The notes under the pieces were generated by a model, which saw nothing but the letters and a program-made list of their open reading frames with translations, ran no database searches and was not told where the DNA came from. Position numbers and translations under genes: made by a program. Shown here piece after piece: positions 39,627-48,767 of a stretch of DNA of 64,000 bases. Source of the stretch: Pseudomonas sp. MM213 (lineage in GTDB: Bacteria; Pseudomonadota; Gammaproteobacteria; Pseudomonadales; Pseudomonadaceae); assembly GCF_020423045.1 (NCBI RefSeq), contig NZ_CP081943.1:3286001-3350000 (forward strand), written 5' to 3'. How positions within the stretch are numbered: position 1 is the first letter of the stretch; the number at the start of each line of letters is the position of its first letter.

Positions 39627-41165
39627 ATGCCCACTTCTACCTTGCCTAAGCCCCCACTCGCCGAGGTCTACGATATCGCCGTCATCGGTGGCGGGATCAA
39701 TGGCGTGGGGATCGCAGCGGATGCCGCCGGTCGCGGTCTTTCGGTGTTCCTTTGCGAAAAGGATGATCTGGCCAGCCACACCTCGTCGGCCAGCAGCAAA
39801 CTGATCCACGGTGGCCTGCGCTACCTCGAACATTACGAATTCCGTCTGGTCCGCGAAGCCCTCGCCGAGCGCGAAGTGTTGCTGGCCAAGGCGCCGCACA
39901 TCGTCAAGCAAATGCGCTTCGTCCTGCCGCACCGTCCGCACCTGCGTCCGGCCTGGATGATCCGCGCCGGCCTGTTCCTGTATGACAACCTGGGCAAACG
40001 GGAAAAACTGGAAGGTTCGAAAAGCCTGAAGTTCGGCCCGGACAGCCCGTTGAAAAGCGAAATCACCAAAGGCTTCGAATACTCCGATTGCTGGGTCGAC
40101 GACGCTCGCCTGGTGGTCCTGAACGCCATGGCGGCCCGCGAGAACGGCGCCCATGTGCACACCCAGACCCGCTGCGTCAGCGCCCGTCGAACCAAAGGCC
40201 TTTGGCATCTGCACCTGGAACGCGCCGACGGCAGCCTGCTTTCGATCCGCGCCAAGGCGCTGGTGAATGCGGCCGGCCCATGGGTTGCCAAGTTCATTCG
40301 TGATGATTTGAAGATGGAATCGCCGTACGGCATCCGCCTGATCCAGGGCAGTCACCTGATCGTGCCGAAACTGTACGAAGGTGATCACGCGCACATTCTG
40401 CAAAACGAAGATCAGCGCATCGTCTTCACCATTCCGTACCTGAACCATTTCACCCTGATCGGCACCACCGACCGTGAGTACACCGGCGATCCGGCAAAAG
40501 TGGCGATCACCGAAGGCGAAACCGATTACCTGTTGAAAGTGGTCAACGCCCACTTCAAGAAGCAGATCAGCCGCGACGACATCCTGCACAGCTATTCCGG
40601 TGTTCGTCCGCTGTGCAACGACGAATCCGACAATCCGTCGGCCGTCACCCGCGACTACACCCTCGCGCTTTCGGGCACGGGCGAAGAAGCGCCGTTGCTG
40701 TCGGTGTTCGGCGGCAAGCTGACCACCTACCGCAAACTGGCCGAGTCGGCGCTGGCGCAACTGGCACCTTACTTCACGCACATCAAGCCGAGCTGGACCG
40801 CCAGCGCCACCCTGCCGGGCGGCGAAGACATGACCACCCCGCAGGCGCTGAAATCGCGCATCCGCGACCAGTTCGACTGGGTACCGACCGAAATCGCCCG
40901 TCGCTGGGCAACCACTTACGGCAGCCGCACCTGGCGCATGCTTGAAGGCGTGCAAAGCCTCAGCGACCTGGGCGAGCACATCGGCGGCGGTCTCTACACC
41001 CGCGAAGTCGATTACCTGTGCAGCGAAGAGTGGGCAACCACGGCGCACGACATTCTGTGGCGTCGCAGCAAGCTGGGCTTGTTCACCACCCCGGCCGAGC
41101 AGCAAGCGCTGGCGGAGTATCTGAGCAAGGTCGAGCAGAACCGCAGCAAGATTGAAGCGGCCTGA
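39627..41165 (+). CDS. glpD: Aerobic glycerol-3-phosphate dehydrogenase
   Basis: 512 residues. FAD-binding IAVIGGGINGVGIAADAAGRG at about 19, SSKLIHGGLRYLEHYEF, and a C-terminal domain. Membrane-associated flavoenzyme oxidising G3P to DHAP and feeding the quinone pool. A strong terminator follows; in P. aeruginosa glpM comes next, here it is 7 kb away. Confidence 0.98.
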   Translation: MPTSTLPKPPLAEVYDIAVIGGGINGVGIAADAAGRGLSVFLCEKDDLASHTSSASSKLIHGGLRYLEHYEFRLVREALAEREVLLAKAPHIVKQMRFVLPHRPHLRPAWMIRAGLFLYDNLGKREKLEGSKSLKFGPDSPLKSEITKGFEYSDCWVDDARLVVLNAMAARENGAHVHTQTRCVSARRTKGLWHLHLERADGSLLSIRAKALVNAAGPWVAKFIRDDLKMESPYGIRLIQGSHLIVPKLYEGDHAHILQNEDQRIVFTIPYLNHFTLIGTTDREYTGDPAKVAITEGETDYLLKVVNAHFKKQISRDDILHSYSGVRPLCNDESDNPSAVTRDYTLALSGTGEEAPLLSVFGGKLTTYRKLAESALAQLAPYFTHIKPSWTASATLPGGEDMTTPQALKSRIRDQFDWVPTEIARRWATTYGSRTWRMLEGVQSLSDLGEHIGGGLYTREVDYLCSEEWATTAHDILWRRSKLGLFTTPAEQQALAEYLSKVEQNRSKIEAA

Positions 41166-41184
41166 TCGGCAATCCGCTTGAACG

Positions 41185-41218
41185 AAAGCCCCTGAATCTC
41201 ACGATTCAAGGGCTTTTT
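41185..41218 (+). terminator. glpD terminator
   Basis: AAAGCCCCTGAATC-TCAC-GATTCAAGGGCTTTTT. Confidence 0.9.
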
Positions 41219-41241
41219 GCTATTCGGGAAACACCATCAAT

Positions 41242-41277
41242 CCCCTGTAGGAGCTGGCTTGCTGGCTCCTACTGGGG
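41242..41277. repeat. Degenerate REP
   Basis: CCCCTGTAGGAGC-TGGCTTGCTG-GCTCCTACTGGGG: two collapsed arms with a very short spacer. Confidence 0.6.
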
Positions 41278-41299
41278 AAAGTGTTTACAACATGGAGCA

Positions 41300-41344
41300 T
41301 TCGGTTTTCCGAACGCGACCCGTCGGTCTATTCGGTTAACCGGA
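41300..41344 (+). promoter_or_regulatory. AauR upstream activator sites
   Basis: TTCGGTTTTCCGAA (41300-41313) is a perfect match and TTCGGTTAACCGGA (41331-41344) a one-mismatch match to the inverted repeat TTCGG-N4-CCGAA that I recall for P. putida AauR. They sit about 75-120 bp upstream of the sigma54 promoter, as expected for an enhancer-binding protein. Confidence 0.75.
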
Positions 41345-41419
41345 CTATCTCATTCCAAAAAACGCGCAATAAATATTTAATATCCTTATAAATCAATGTT
41401 TTAACCTGTATCGACTGGT

Positions 41420-41436
41420 CTGGCACGAGTCATGCT
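41420..41436 (+). promoter_or_regulatory. sigma54 promoter of aatJQMP
   Basis: CTGGCACGAGTCATGCT matches YTGGCACGrNNNTTGCW except one base in the -12 element (ATGC for TTGC), with exact spacing. aatJ starts 115 bp downstream. The leader also has an A-rich AAAAAAAACAA (41524-41534) near the ribosome site, a possible Hfq/Crc target. Confidence 0.75.
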
Positions 41437-41550
41437 CTACACTCTTGGACGAATGCTTGTTGCGCGGACCTTGAGAAGCCGACAGACATTCGAAGCACAA
41501 AAGGGCCGATGAACTGGCTCCATAAAAAAAACAATGTCGAGGAAAATTTG

Positions 41551-42465
41551 ATGCGCATCGTTCCCCATATCCTGGGCGCAGCCATTGCTGCAGCTCTGAT
41601 TACCACTCCAGTTTTCGCTGCCGAACTCACCGGCACACTGAAGAAGATCAAAGAGTCCGGCACCATCACCCTCGGGCATCGTGACGCTTCCATTCCGTTT
41701 TCCTATATCGCGGACGCTTCCGGCAAGCCGGTTGGCTACTCCCACGATATTCAGCTGAAAGTCGTTGAAGCCCTGAAAAAAGACCTCGACATGCCGAATC
41801 TCCAGGTCAAATACAACCTGGTGACCTCGCAAACCCGCATCCCGCTGGTGCAGAACGGCACCGTGGACCTCGAGTGCGGTTCCACCACCAACAACGTCGA
41901 GCGTCAGCAGCAAGTTGACTTCTCCGTCGGCATTTTCGAAATCGGTACTCGCCTGCTGTCCAAGGCAGACTCCAAGTACAAGGATTTCGCTGACCTGGCC
42001 GGCAAGAACGTCGTGACCACCGCCGGCACCACGTCCGAACGCATCCTCAAGGCGATGAACGCCGACAAGCAGATGGGTATGAACGTCATCTCCGCCAAAG
42101 ACCACGGCGAATCCTTCCAGATGCTGGAAACCGGCCGTGCCGTGGCTTTCATGATGGACGACGCCCTGCTGGCAGGTGAAGCGGCCAAAGCCAAGAAGGC
42201 AACTGACTGGGCCGTGACCGGCACTCCACAGTCCTACGAAATCTACGGCTGCATGGTCCGCAAGGGCGACGAGCCGTTCAAGAAGGCTGTAGACGACGCC
42301 ATCGTGGCAACCTACAAGTCGGGCGAGATCAACAAGATCTACGACAAATGGTTCATGCAGCCAATCCCGCCAAAAGGTCTGAACCTGAATTTCCCGATGA
42401 GCGACGAGCTCAAGGCCCTGATCGCCAATCCGACCGATAAAGCGGCTGACGACAAGAAATCCTGA
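41551..42465 (+). CDS. aatJ: Glutamate/aspartate ABC transporter, periplasmic binding protein
   Basis: 304 residues from the ATG at 41551 with GAGGAAA upstream; an open 14-codon extension is not used. Signal peptide (IVPHILGAAIAAALITTPVFA), then an SBP_bac_3 domain (TITLGHRDASIPFSYIAD, VDLECGSTTNN, DKWFMQPIP). Captures acidic amino acids. Separated from the permease genes by a hairpin, as commonly seen for abundantly made binding proteins. Confidence 0.95.
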   Translation: MRIVPHILGAAIAAALITTPVFAAELTGTLKKIKESGTITLGHRDASIPFSYIADASGKPVGYSHDIQLKVVEALKKDLDMPNLQVKYNLVTSQTRIPLVQNGTVDLECGSTTNNVERQQQVDFSVGIFEIGTRLLSKADSKYKDFADLAGKNVVTTAGTTSERILKAMNADKQMGMNVISAKDHGESFQMLETGRAVAFMMDDALLAGEAAKAKKATDWAVTGTPQSYEIYGCMVRKGDEPFKKAVDDAIVATYKSGEINKIYDKWFMQPIPPKGLNLNFPMSDELKALIANPTDKAADDKKS

Positions 42466-42480
42466 TTTCTGACTAACCTT

Positions 42481-42514
42481 ACCTCCTGAGAGGGCCAACG
42501 CCCTTTCAGGAGGT
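42481..42514 (+). terminator. Intercistronic hairpin between aatJ and aatQ
   Basis: ACCTCCTGAGAGGGC-CAAC-GCCCTTTCAGGAGGT with no T-run afterwards. More likely an RNA-stabilising or partial-termination element giving extra binding protein than a full stop, because the permease genes follow in the same direction. Confidence 0.6.
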
Positions 42515-42659
42515 GGTCACTTCCTGCTGGTATTTTTTGGAAACACTCGAACCGGTGGCTGTCGAGCCGGGAGCGTGTGCCTGATCGAAAAGGTCAGGCG
42601 GGAACGGAGCTTCCCCCAAGCGGGCACTTGCACATCGATTGAACTGAGGGGAGACCCTA

Positions 42660-43406
42660 ATGAATTACAACTGGGACTGGGGCGTGTTCTTCAAGTCCAC
42701 CGGCGTGGGCAGCGAGACCTATTTCGACTGGTACGTGTCCGGTCTGGGCTGGACCATCGGCATCGCCATCGCGGCCTGGATCATCGCCCTGACACTGGGC
42801 TCGATCCTGGGCGTCATGCGCACCGTGCCGAACCGCATCGTATCGGGCATCGCCACCTGCTACGTCGAACTTTTCCGTAACGTACCGCTGCTGGTGCAGC
42901 TGTTCATCTGGTACTTCCTGGTGCCCGACCTGCTGCCGCAAGACCTGCAGGAATGGTACAAACAGGACCTGAACCCGACCACCTCCGCGTTCCTCAGCGT
43001 GGTTGTCTGCCTGGGCCTGTTCACCACAGCTCGCGTTTGCGAACAGGTTCGCACCGGTATTCAGGCACTGCCAAAAGGCCAGGAATCCGCTGCTCGCGCC
43101 ATGGGTTTCAAGCTGCCGCAGATCTACTGGAACGTGCTGCTGCCCCAGGCCTACCGGATCATCATTCCGCCGCTTACCTCGGAATTCCTGAACGTATTCA
43201 AGAACACCTCCGTCGCTTCGCTGATCGGCCTGATGGAGTTGCTCGCACAAACCAAACAGACCGCCGAGTTCTCCGCGAACCTGTTCGAAGCGTTCACCCT
43301 GGCGACCCTGATCTACTTCACCCTGAACATGAGCCTGATGCTGCTGATGCGCCTGGTCGAGAAGAAAGTGGCCGTACCGGGCCTGATCTCCGTAGGGGGT
43401 AAATGA
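42660..43406 (+). CDS. aatQ: Glutamate/aspartate ABC transporter permease 1
   Basis: 248 residues, HisM-type permease with five to six helices and the EAA loop GQESAARAMGFKLPQIYWNV. Overlaps aatM by four bases. Forms the membrane channel with AatM. Confidence 0.95.
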   Translation: MNYNWDWGVFFKSTGVGSETYFDWYVSGLGWTIGIAIAAWIIALTLGSILGVMRTVPNRIVSGIATCYVELFRNVPLLVQLFIWYFLVPDLLPQDLQEWYKQDLNPTTSAFLSVVVCLGLFTTARVCEQVRTGIQALPKGQESAARAMGFKLPQIYWNVLLPQAYRIIIPPLTSEFLNVFKNTSVASLIGLMELLAQTKQTAEFSANLFEAFTLATLIYFTLNMSLMLLMRLVEKKVAVPGLISVGGK

Positions 43407-44077
43407 TGGAATTCGACTTCTCGGGCATCATCCCGTCCCTGCCGGGCCTGTGGAACGGCATGGTCATGACCCTGCAATTGATGGCGCTGGGCGTCGTCGG
43501 CGGGATCATCCTCGGCACGATCCTCGCGCTGATGCGCCTGTCCCACAGCAAAGTGCTGTCGAACATCGCCGGCGCCTACGTTAACTACTTCCGTTCGATT
43601 CCACTGCTGCTGGTCATCACCTGGTTCTACCTGGCGGTGCCGTTCGTGCTGCGCTGGATCACCGGCGAAGACACACCGATCGGCGCATTCGCCTCGTGCA
43701 TCGTGGCGTTCATGATGTTCGAAGCGGCGTACTTCTGCGAAATCGTCCGCGCTGGCGTGCAGTCGATTCCCAAAGGCCAGATGGGCGCTGCCCAGGCCCT
43801 GGGCATGTCGTATGGCCAGATGATGCGCCTGATCATCCTGCCGCAAGCGTTCCGCAAGATGACCCCGCTGCTGCTGCAACAGAGCATCATCCTGTTTCAG
43901 GACACCTCGCTGGTCTATGCCGTCGGCCTGGTGGACTTCCTCAATGCCTCGCGTGCCAGTGGCGACATCATCGGCCGTTCGAATGAGTTCCTGATCTTCG
44001 CAGGTCTCGTGTACTTCACAATCAGCTTTGCCGCCTCGCTGCTGGTCAAGCGTCTGCAAAAAAGGTTTGCCGTATGA
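43403..44077 (+). CDS. aatM: Glutamate/aspartate ABC transporter permease 2
   Basis: 224 residues, HisM-type permease; EAA loop [20 protein letters not shown]. Start overlaps the aatQ stop and its stop overlaps aatP. Confidence 0.95.
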   Translation: MMEFDFSGIIPSLPGLWNGMVMTLQLMALGVVGGIILGTILALMRLSHSKVLSNIAGAYVNYFRSIPLLLVITWFYLAVPFVLRWITGEDTPIGAFASCIVAFMMFEAAYFCEIVRAGVQSIPKGQMGAAQALGMSYGQMMRLIILPQAFRKMTPLLLQQSIILFQDTSLVYAVGLVDFLNASRASGDIIGRSNEFLIFAGLVYFTISFAASLLVKRLQKRFAV

Positions 44078-44808
44078 TCTCTATCAAGAATGTCAACAAG
44101 TGGTATGGCGACTTCCAGGTACTGACTGACTGCAGCACCGAGGTCAAAAAAGGCGAAGTGATCGTGGTGTGCGGGCCGTCCGGCTCCGGCAAATCCACCC
44201 TGATCAAATGCGTCAACGCCCTGGAACCGTTCCAGAAAGGCGACATCGTGGTCGACGGCACGTCCATTGCGGACCCGAAGACCAACCTGCCGAAGCTGCG
44301 CTCACGCGTGGGCATGGTGTTCCAGCATTTCGAGCTGTTCCCGCACCTGACCATCACCGAAAACCTGACCATCGCGCAGATCAAGGTCTTGGGCCGCAGC
44401 AAGGAAGAAGCCACCAAGAAAGGCCTGCAACTGCTGGAGCGCGTCGGCCTCTCGGCACACGCTCACAAGCACCCGGGCCAGCTCTCCGGTGGTCAGCAAC
44501 AGCGTGTGGCGATTGCCCGTGCGCTGGCGATGGACCCGATCGTCATGCTGTTCGACGAACCGACCTCCGCGCTCGACCCTGAAATGGTCAACGAAGTGCT
44601 CGACGTGATGGTGCAACTGGCCCACGAAGGCATGACCATGATGTGCGTGACCCACGAAATGGGCTTCGCCCGTAAAGTGGCGGACCGGGTGATCTTCATG
44701 GACGCCGGCAAAATCATCGAAGACTGCAAGAAAGAGGAGTTCTTCGGCGACATCAGCCACCGCGCCGAGCGTACCCAGCACTTCCTCAACAAGATTCTGC
44801 AGCACTAA
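44074..44808 (+). CDS. aatP: Glutamate/aspartate ABC transporter ATPase
   Basis: 244 residues. Walker [13 protein letters not shown], signature LSGGQQQR, Walker [23 protein letters not shown]. Polar amino-acid ATPase (GltL type) energising AatQM. Confidence 0.96.
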   Translation: MISIKNVNKWYGDFQVLTDCSTEVKKGEVIVVCGPSGSGKSTLIKCVNALEPFQKGDIVVDGTSIADPKTNLPKLRSRVGMVFQHFELFPHLTITENLTIAQIKVLGRSKEEATKKGLQLLERVGLSAHAHKHPGQLSGGQQQRVAIARALAMDPIVMLFDEPTSALDPEMVNEVLDVMVQLAHEGMTMMCVTHEMGFARKVADRVIFMDAGKIIEDCKKEEFFGDISHRAERTQHFLNKILQH

Positions 44809-44820
44809 AAAACACCGCTC

Positions 44821-44910
44821 CCCTGTAGGAGCCGGCTTGCTGGCGATGGAGTATCAGTCGACATCAATGTGGCTGACCCACCATCGCCAGCAAGCCGGCT
44901 CCTACAGGGG
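44821..44910. repeat. REP pair
   Basis: CCCTGTAGGAGCCGGCTTGC-TGGCGATGG ... CCATCGCCA-GCAAGCCGGCTCCTACAGGG between aatP and aauS. Confidence 0.92.
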
Positions 44911-44956
44911 TCGGTGATGGTTTTGAGATTTGTGTTGTGGTTGACCCAAGGCATCT

Positions 44957-46861
44957 GTGATGAAATGCGACCCCACTCTCTATCGCGCAGCGCCGCCATC
45001 ACTCGTCGTGAAACCCCGTCTGATCCGCCACTTGTTCCTGCCGCCACTGGTCATCGCCCTGATGATCGGATTGGGTTACCTCGGCTTCTGGGTCAGCGAG
45101 CACTACGGGATCCGCAGCCTCAGCGAGAACGGCCAGCGTCAGCTCGAACTGCACGCCCGCGCCGTCGAGAGCGAGATCAGCAAGTACACCTACCTGCCCA
45201 GCCTGCTGGAACTCGAAACCAGCGTTTCGAAGCTGCTGGCCGACCCGTCGCCGGAACACCGGCAAACGGTCAATGAATACCTCGAAGGCCTGAACCGGCG
45301 CAGCCGCAGTCGGGCCATCTACGTGATGGACACCACCGGTCGCGTCATGGCCACCAGCAACTGGCGCGATGTCGACAGTTACCTCGGTGAAGACCTGTCC
45401 TTTCGCGCTTACTTCCAGAACGCCGTGCGCGGTCAGCCGGGCCGCTTCTATGGCATCGGCAGCACCAACGGCGAACCCGGTTATTACCTGGCCCATGGCC
45501 TGGAAGAACACGGCAAGATCATCGGTGTCGCGGTGGTCAAAGTCCGCCTCGAAGCCATGGAAGAACGCTGGCAGCGCGCGCGCCTGGAAGCCTTCGTCAG
45601 CGACGAAAACGGCATCATCATTCTCTCCAGCGATCCGGCGCGACGGCTGAAATCAGTCGTTCCATTGAGCGACGAGACCAAGGAAAAACTCGCCCGCAGC
45701 CTTCAGTACTACTGGTTTCCACTGAACGAGCTGCAACCGCTGGCCCGAGAAAGACTGGCCGAAGGCGAGGAAAAACTGACCTTCCCGGCCAACAGCGAAG
45801 TGGAGTCCGACGAAGAGGACATCAGTTACCTCTCGCAAACCCGTCCCTTGAGCGACACCCCGTGGAATTTCACCCTGCTCACGCCGCTGCAGGATTTGCG
45901 TCGCGAAGCGATCAATCAGGGGATTCTGGTGGCCGTGGCGTTTGCCCTGGTGGCGTTCCTGCTGATTGCCTGGAACGAGCGCCGCAAGGTGATCGCCACC
46001 CGTCTCGCCGCCCGGGAAGCCTTGCAGGAAGCCAACAATCAACTGGAGCGTCGGATTACCGAACGCACCACCGACCTGCGCGCCAGCAACGAACGGCTCA
46101 AGGGCCAGATTCGCGAACGCCGTCAGGCCGAAGAGACCTTGCGCCGCGCCCAGGATGAACTGGTGCAGGCCGGAAAACTCGCGGCCATCGGCCAGATGTC
46201 CACCAGCATCGCCCACGAATTGAACCAGCCGCTGGCGGCGCTGCGCACCTTGTCCGGCAACACCGTGCGCTTTCTCGAGCGCGGGCAACTGGATGTGGCC
46301 AGCACCAACCTCAAGACCATCAACGAACTGATCGACCGCATGGGCCGGATCACCGCAAGCCTGCGCTCCTTCGCCCGTCGCGGCGACGACAAAGGCCAGG
46401 CCTGCCTCGGCAAAGCGGTGGACGCCGCGCTGCAACTGCTCGGCGGACGTGTGGAAAGTGTCCCTCTGCACTTGCATCGCGAGTTCGCCGACGTGCAGGT
46501 GCAGATTGACCAGACCCGCCTGGAGCAGATACTCGTCAACCTGATCGGCAACGCCCTCGACGCCATGCAGTCGCAGCCCCAACCGGAATTGTGGCTCGAA
46601 GGCGAAGCGTTCGACGGCAAGTATCGCCTGCGGGTACGCGACAACGGCCACGGCATCGATGCCGAAGCGCGCAAGCATCTGTTCGAACCGTTCTTCACCA
46701 CTAAACCCGGCGAGCAAGGCCTGGGCCTCGGCCTGACCCTGTCCGCCAGCCTGGCCGCCGCCACCGGCGGACACCTGGGTGTCGAACACCCGGCCAGCGG
46801 TGGTACCACCTTCGTCCTCAGTTTACCGTTGGTAAGCCCCCTTCAAGCCGAGCCAATATGA
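44957..46861 (+). CDS. aauS: AauS sensor histidine kinase for acidic amino acids
   Basis: 634 residues from a GTG at 44957 (an ATG follows at 44960). TM1 about 25-45, a large periplasmic Cache-type sensor (about 50-320), TM2 about 320-342, a coiled coil, HisKA SIAHELNQPLAALRTL, and HATPase with NLIGNALDAM and GLGLGLTLSASL. This is the DctB-like kinase class that works with sigma54 activators. With AauR it controls aatJQMP and acidic amino-acid use. Confidence 0.92.
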   Translation: MMKCDPTLYRAAPPSLVVKPRLIRHLFLPPLVIALMIGLGYLGFWVSEHYGIRSLSENGQRQLELHARAVESEISKYTYLPSLLELETSVSKLLADPSPEHRQTVNEYLEGLNRRSRSRAIYVMDTTGRVMATSNWRDVDSYLGEDLSFRAYFQNAVRGQPGRFYGIGSTNGEPGYYLAHGLEEHGKIIGVAVVKVRLEAMEERWQRARLEAFVSDENGIIILSSDPARRLKSVVPLSDETKEKLARSLQYYWFPLNELQPLARERLAEGEEKLTFPANSEVESDEEDISYLSQTRPLSDTPWNFTLLTPLQDLRREAINQGILVAVAFALVAFLLIAWNERRKVIATRLAAREALQEANNQLERRITERTTDLRASNERLKGQIRERRQAEETLRRAQDELVQAGKLAAIGQMSTSIAHELNQPLAALRTLSGNTVRFLERGQLDVASTNLKTINELIDRMGRITASLRSFARRGDDKGQACLGKAVDAALQLLGGRVESVPLHLHREFADVQVQIDQTRLEQILVNLIGNALDAMQSQPQPELWLEGEAFDGKYRLRVRDNGHGIDAEARKHLFEPFFTTKPGEQGLGLGLTLSASLAAATGGHLGVEHPASGGTTFVLSLPLVSPLQAEPI

Positions 46862-48186
46862 ACAACGACCTTAGTGTGCTGATCGTCGAAGACGACCCTC
46901 ATGTGCTGCTCGGCTGCCAACAGGCGCTGACCCTGGAAGACATTCCCTGCGTCGGCGTGGGCAGCGCCGAAGAAGCGCTGGAACGGGTCGGCGACAACTT
47001 TGCCGGCATCGTCATCAGCGACATTCGCCTGCCGGGCATCGATGGCCTGGAATTGCTGACCCGGCTCAAGGCCCGTGATCGCAGCCTGCCGGTGGTGCTG
47101 ATCACCGGCCATGGCGACATTTCCATGGCCGTCGGCGCGATGCAGAAAGGCGCCTACGACTTCATGGAGAAACCTTTCTCCCCCGAACGCCTGGTGGATG
47201 TCGCCCGTCGTGCGCTGGAGCAACGCAGCCTCGCGCGGGAAGTCTCTTCGTTGCGCCGGCAATTGGCGGAACGGGATTCCCTGGAAGGCCGGATCATCGG
47301 TCGTTCGCCAGCCATGCAGAACCTGCGGGAATTGATCGCCAACGTCGCCGATACCTCGGCCAACGTGCTGATCGAAGGCGAAACCGGCACCGGTAAAGAA
47401 CTGGTCGCACGCTGCCTGCACGACTTCAGTCGGCGTCACACCAAACAGTTCGTCGCCCTGAACTGCGGTGGCCTGCCGGAGAACCTGTTCGAAAGTGAAA
47501 TCTTCGGCCACGAAGCCAACGCCTTCACCGGTGCCGGCAAGCGGCGGATCGGCAAGATCGAACACGCCGACGGCGGCACGCTGTTCCTCGACGAGGTGGA
47601 AAGCATGCCGCTGCCGTTGCAGATCAAACTGCTGCGGGTGTTGCAGGAACGCACCCTCGAACGCCTCGGCTCGAACCAGAGCGTGGCGGTGGATTGCCGG
47701 GTAATCGCGGCGACCAAGTCCGATCTCGATGAGTCGAGCAAGGCCGGCGAATTCCGCAGCGACTTGTATTACCGCCTGAACGTGGTGACCCTGGAACTGC
47801 CGCCGCTGCGCGAGCGCCGCGAAGACATCCTGCAACTGTTCGAGCACTTCCTGCAGCAGTCGTCCTTGCGCTTTGACCGTGCCGTGCCGGAGCTGGACAA
47901 CCAGACCGTGTCGAACCTGATGAGCCACGACTGGCCGGGCAACGTCCGTGAACTGCGCAACGTTGCCGAGCGGTATGCCCTCGGTCTGCCGGCCTTCAAG
48001 AAGTCGGGCGCCAGCGGCAGCAATCAGGGCCTGGCCTTCGCCGAAGCGGTGGAAGCCTTCGAACGCAACCTGCTCGGCGACGCCTTGCAACGCAGCGGCG
48101 GCAACCTGACCCAGGCCAGCCTGGAACTGGGCATGGCCAAAACCACGCTGTTCGACAAAGTGAAGAAGTACGGGTTGAGCCACTGA
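46858..48186 (+). CDS. aauR: AauR sigma54-dependent response regulator
   Basis: 442 residues: receiver (LIVEDDPHVLLG; phosphoacceptor in VISDIRLPGIDG), AAA+ domain with GETGTGKE Walker A, DGGTLFLDEVE Walker B, and a C-terminal Fis-type HTH (GNLTQASLELGMAKTTLFDKV). The sigma54-contact loop reads NAFTGA (residues 221-226) instead of GAFTGA. Overlaps aauS by four bases. Probable targets are the two palindromes before aatJ. Confidence 0.93.
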   Translation: MNNDLSVLIVEDDPHVLLGCQQALTLEDIPCVGVGSAEEALERVGDNFAGIVISDIRLPGIDGLELLTRLKARDRSLPVVLITGHGDISMAVGAMQKGAYDFMEKPFSPERLVDVARRALEQRSLAREVSSLRRQLAERDSLEGRIIGRSPAMQNLRELIANVADTSANVLIEGETGTGKELVARCLHDFSRRHTKQFVALNCGGLPENLFESEIFGHEANAFTGAGKRRIGKIEHADGGTLFLDEVESMPLPLQIKLLRVLQERTLERLGSNQSVAVDCRVIAATKSDLDESSKAGEFRSDLYYRLNVVTLELPPLRERREDILQLFEHFLQQSSLRFDRAVPELDNQTVSNLMSHDWPGNVRELRNVAERYALGLPAFKKSGASGSNQGLAFAEAVEAFERNLLGDALQRSGGNLTQASLELGMAKTTLFDKVKKYGLSH

Positions 48187-48524
48187 TGGACCTGATGCTC
48201 AAGGCAACCCTGGGCGCAGCGGTGGTGCTGATCCTCGCTGCGCTGGCCAAGACCAGAAACTATTACATCGCCGGCCTGGTGCCGCTGTTTCCGACCTTTG
48301 CGCTGATTGCGCACTACATCGTCGGCAAGGGTCGCTCGCTGGACGACTTGAAGACCACGATTGTGTTTGGCATGTGGTCGATCATTCCGTACTTCATCTA
48401 TCTGGCGACGTTGTACGTGATGGTCGACCGGATGCGGCTGGAGGCTTCGCTCGCCGTGGCGGCGGTGGCGTGGTTGATCGCAGCGACGATCCTCGTCAGC
48501 GTCTGGGTACGCTTCCAGACCTGA
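48186..48524 (+). CDS. glpM: GlpM-family membrane protein
   Basis: 112 residues, four membrane helices (MLKATLGAAVVLILAALAKT start, YYIAGLVPLFPTFALIAHY). GlpM was linked to alginate production in P. aeruginosa, where it follows glpD. Here it begins in the aauR stop codon (TGATG), so it is coupled to the AauSR operon instead. Its mechanism is unknown. Confidence 0.88.
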   Translation: MDLMLKATLGAAVVLILAALAKTRNYYIAGLVPLFPTFALIAHYIVGKGRSLDDLKTTIVFGMWSIIPYFIYLATLYVMVDRMRLEASLAVAAVAWLIAATILVSVWVRFQT

Positions 48525-48533
48525 CCACACCCC

Positions 48534-48641
48534 CTGTAGGAGCGAGGCTTGCCCGCGAATGGTCCGCAACGGAACAACTGATGCACCGCGTTATCGTTCT
48601 TCGCGGGCAAGTCGGATCGCCGCACCGCTCGCTCCTACAGG
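48534..48641. repeat. REP pair, right arm with variant insertion
   Basis: CCTGTAGGAGCGAGGCTTGCCCGCGAA ... TTCGCGGGCAAG-TCGGATCGCCGCACCG-CTCGCTCCTACAGG; third copy of the insertion-bearing REP form. Confidence 0.85.
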
Positions 48642-48666
48642 ATCTGCGTTGTTTCGAGACTGAAGG

Positions 48667-48683
48667 CTGGCCCGCCCCTTGCA
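48667..48683 (+). promoter_or_regulatory. Candidate sigma54 promoter of the 48.8-58.8 kb cluster
   Basis: CTGGCCCGCCCCTTGCA matches YTGGCACGrNNNTTGCW at the key GG (-24) and GC (-12) positions with correct spacing, one A-to-C change in the -24 element and one at the purine. It is 85 bp before the arginase-like gene. The cluster ends with its own sigma54 activator. Confidence 0.55.
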
Positions 48684-48767
48684 TTTACCCCAAAAAGCCC
48701 TCTCGGCCGGCCTTCATGATGGATGGAGCCGGTGTCTGGGAGGGTCTGCCAAGGGTGAATTGCGACC

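Noticed and set aside
39549..41105. 518-codon minus-strand frame antisense to glpD
   Set aside because: Same codon-bias artefact.
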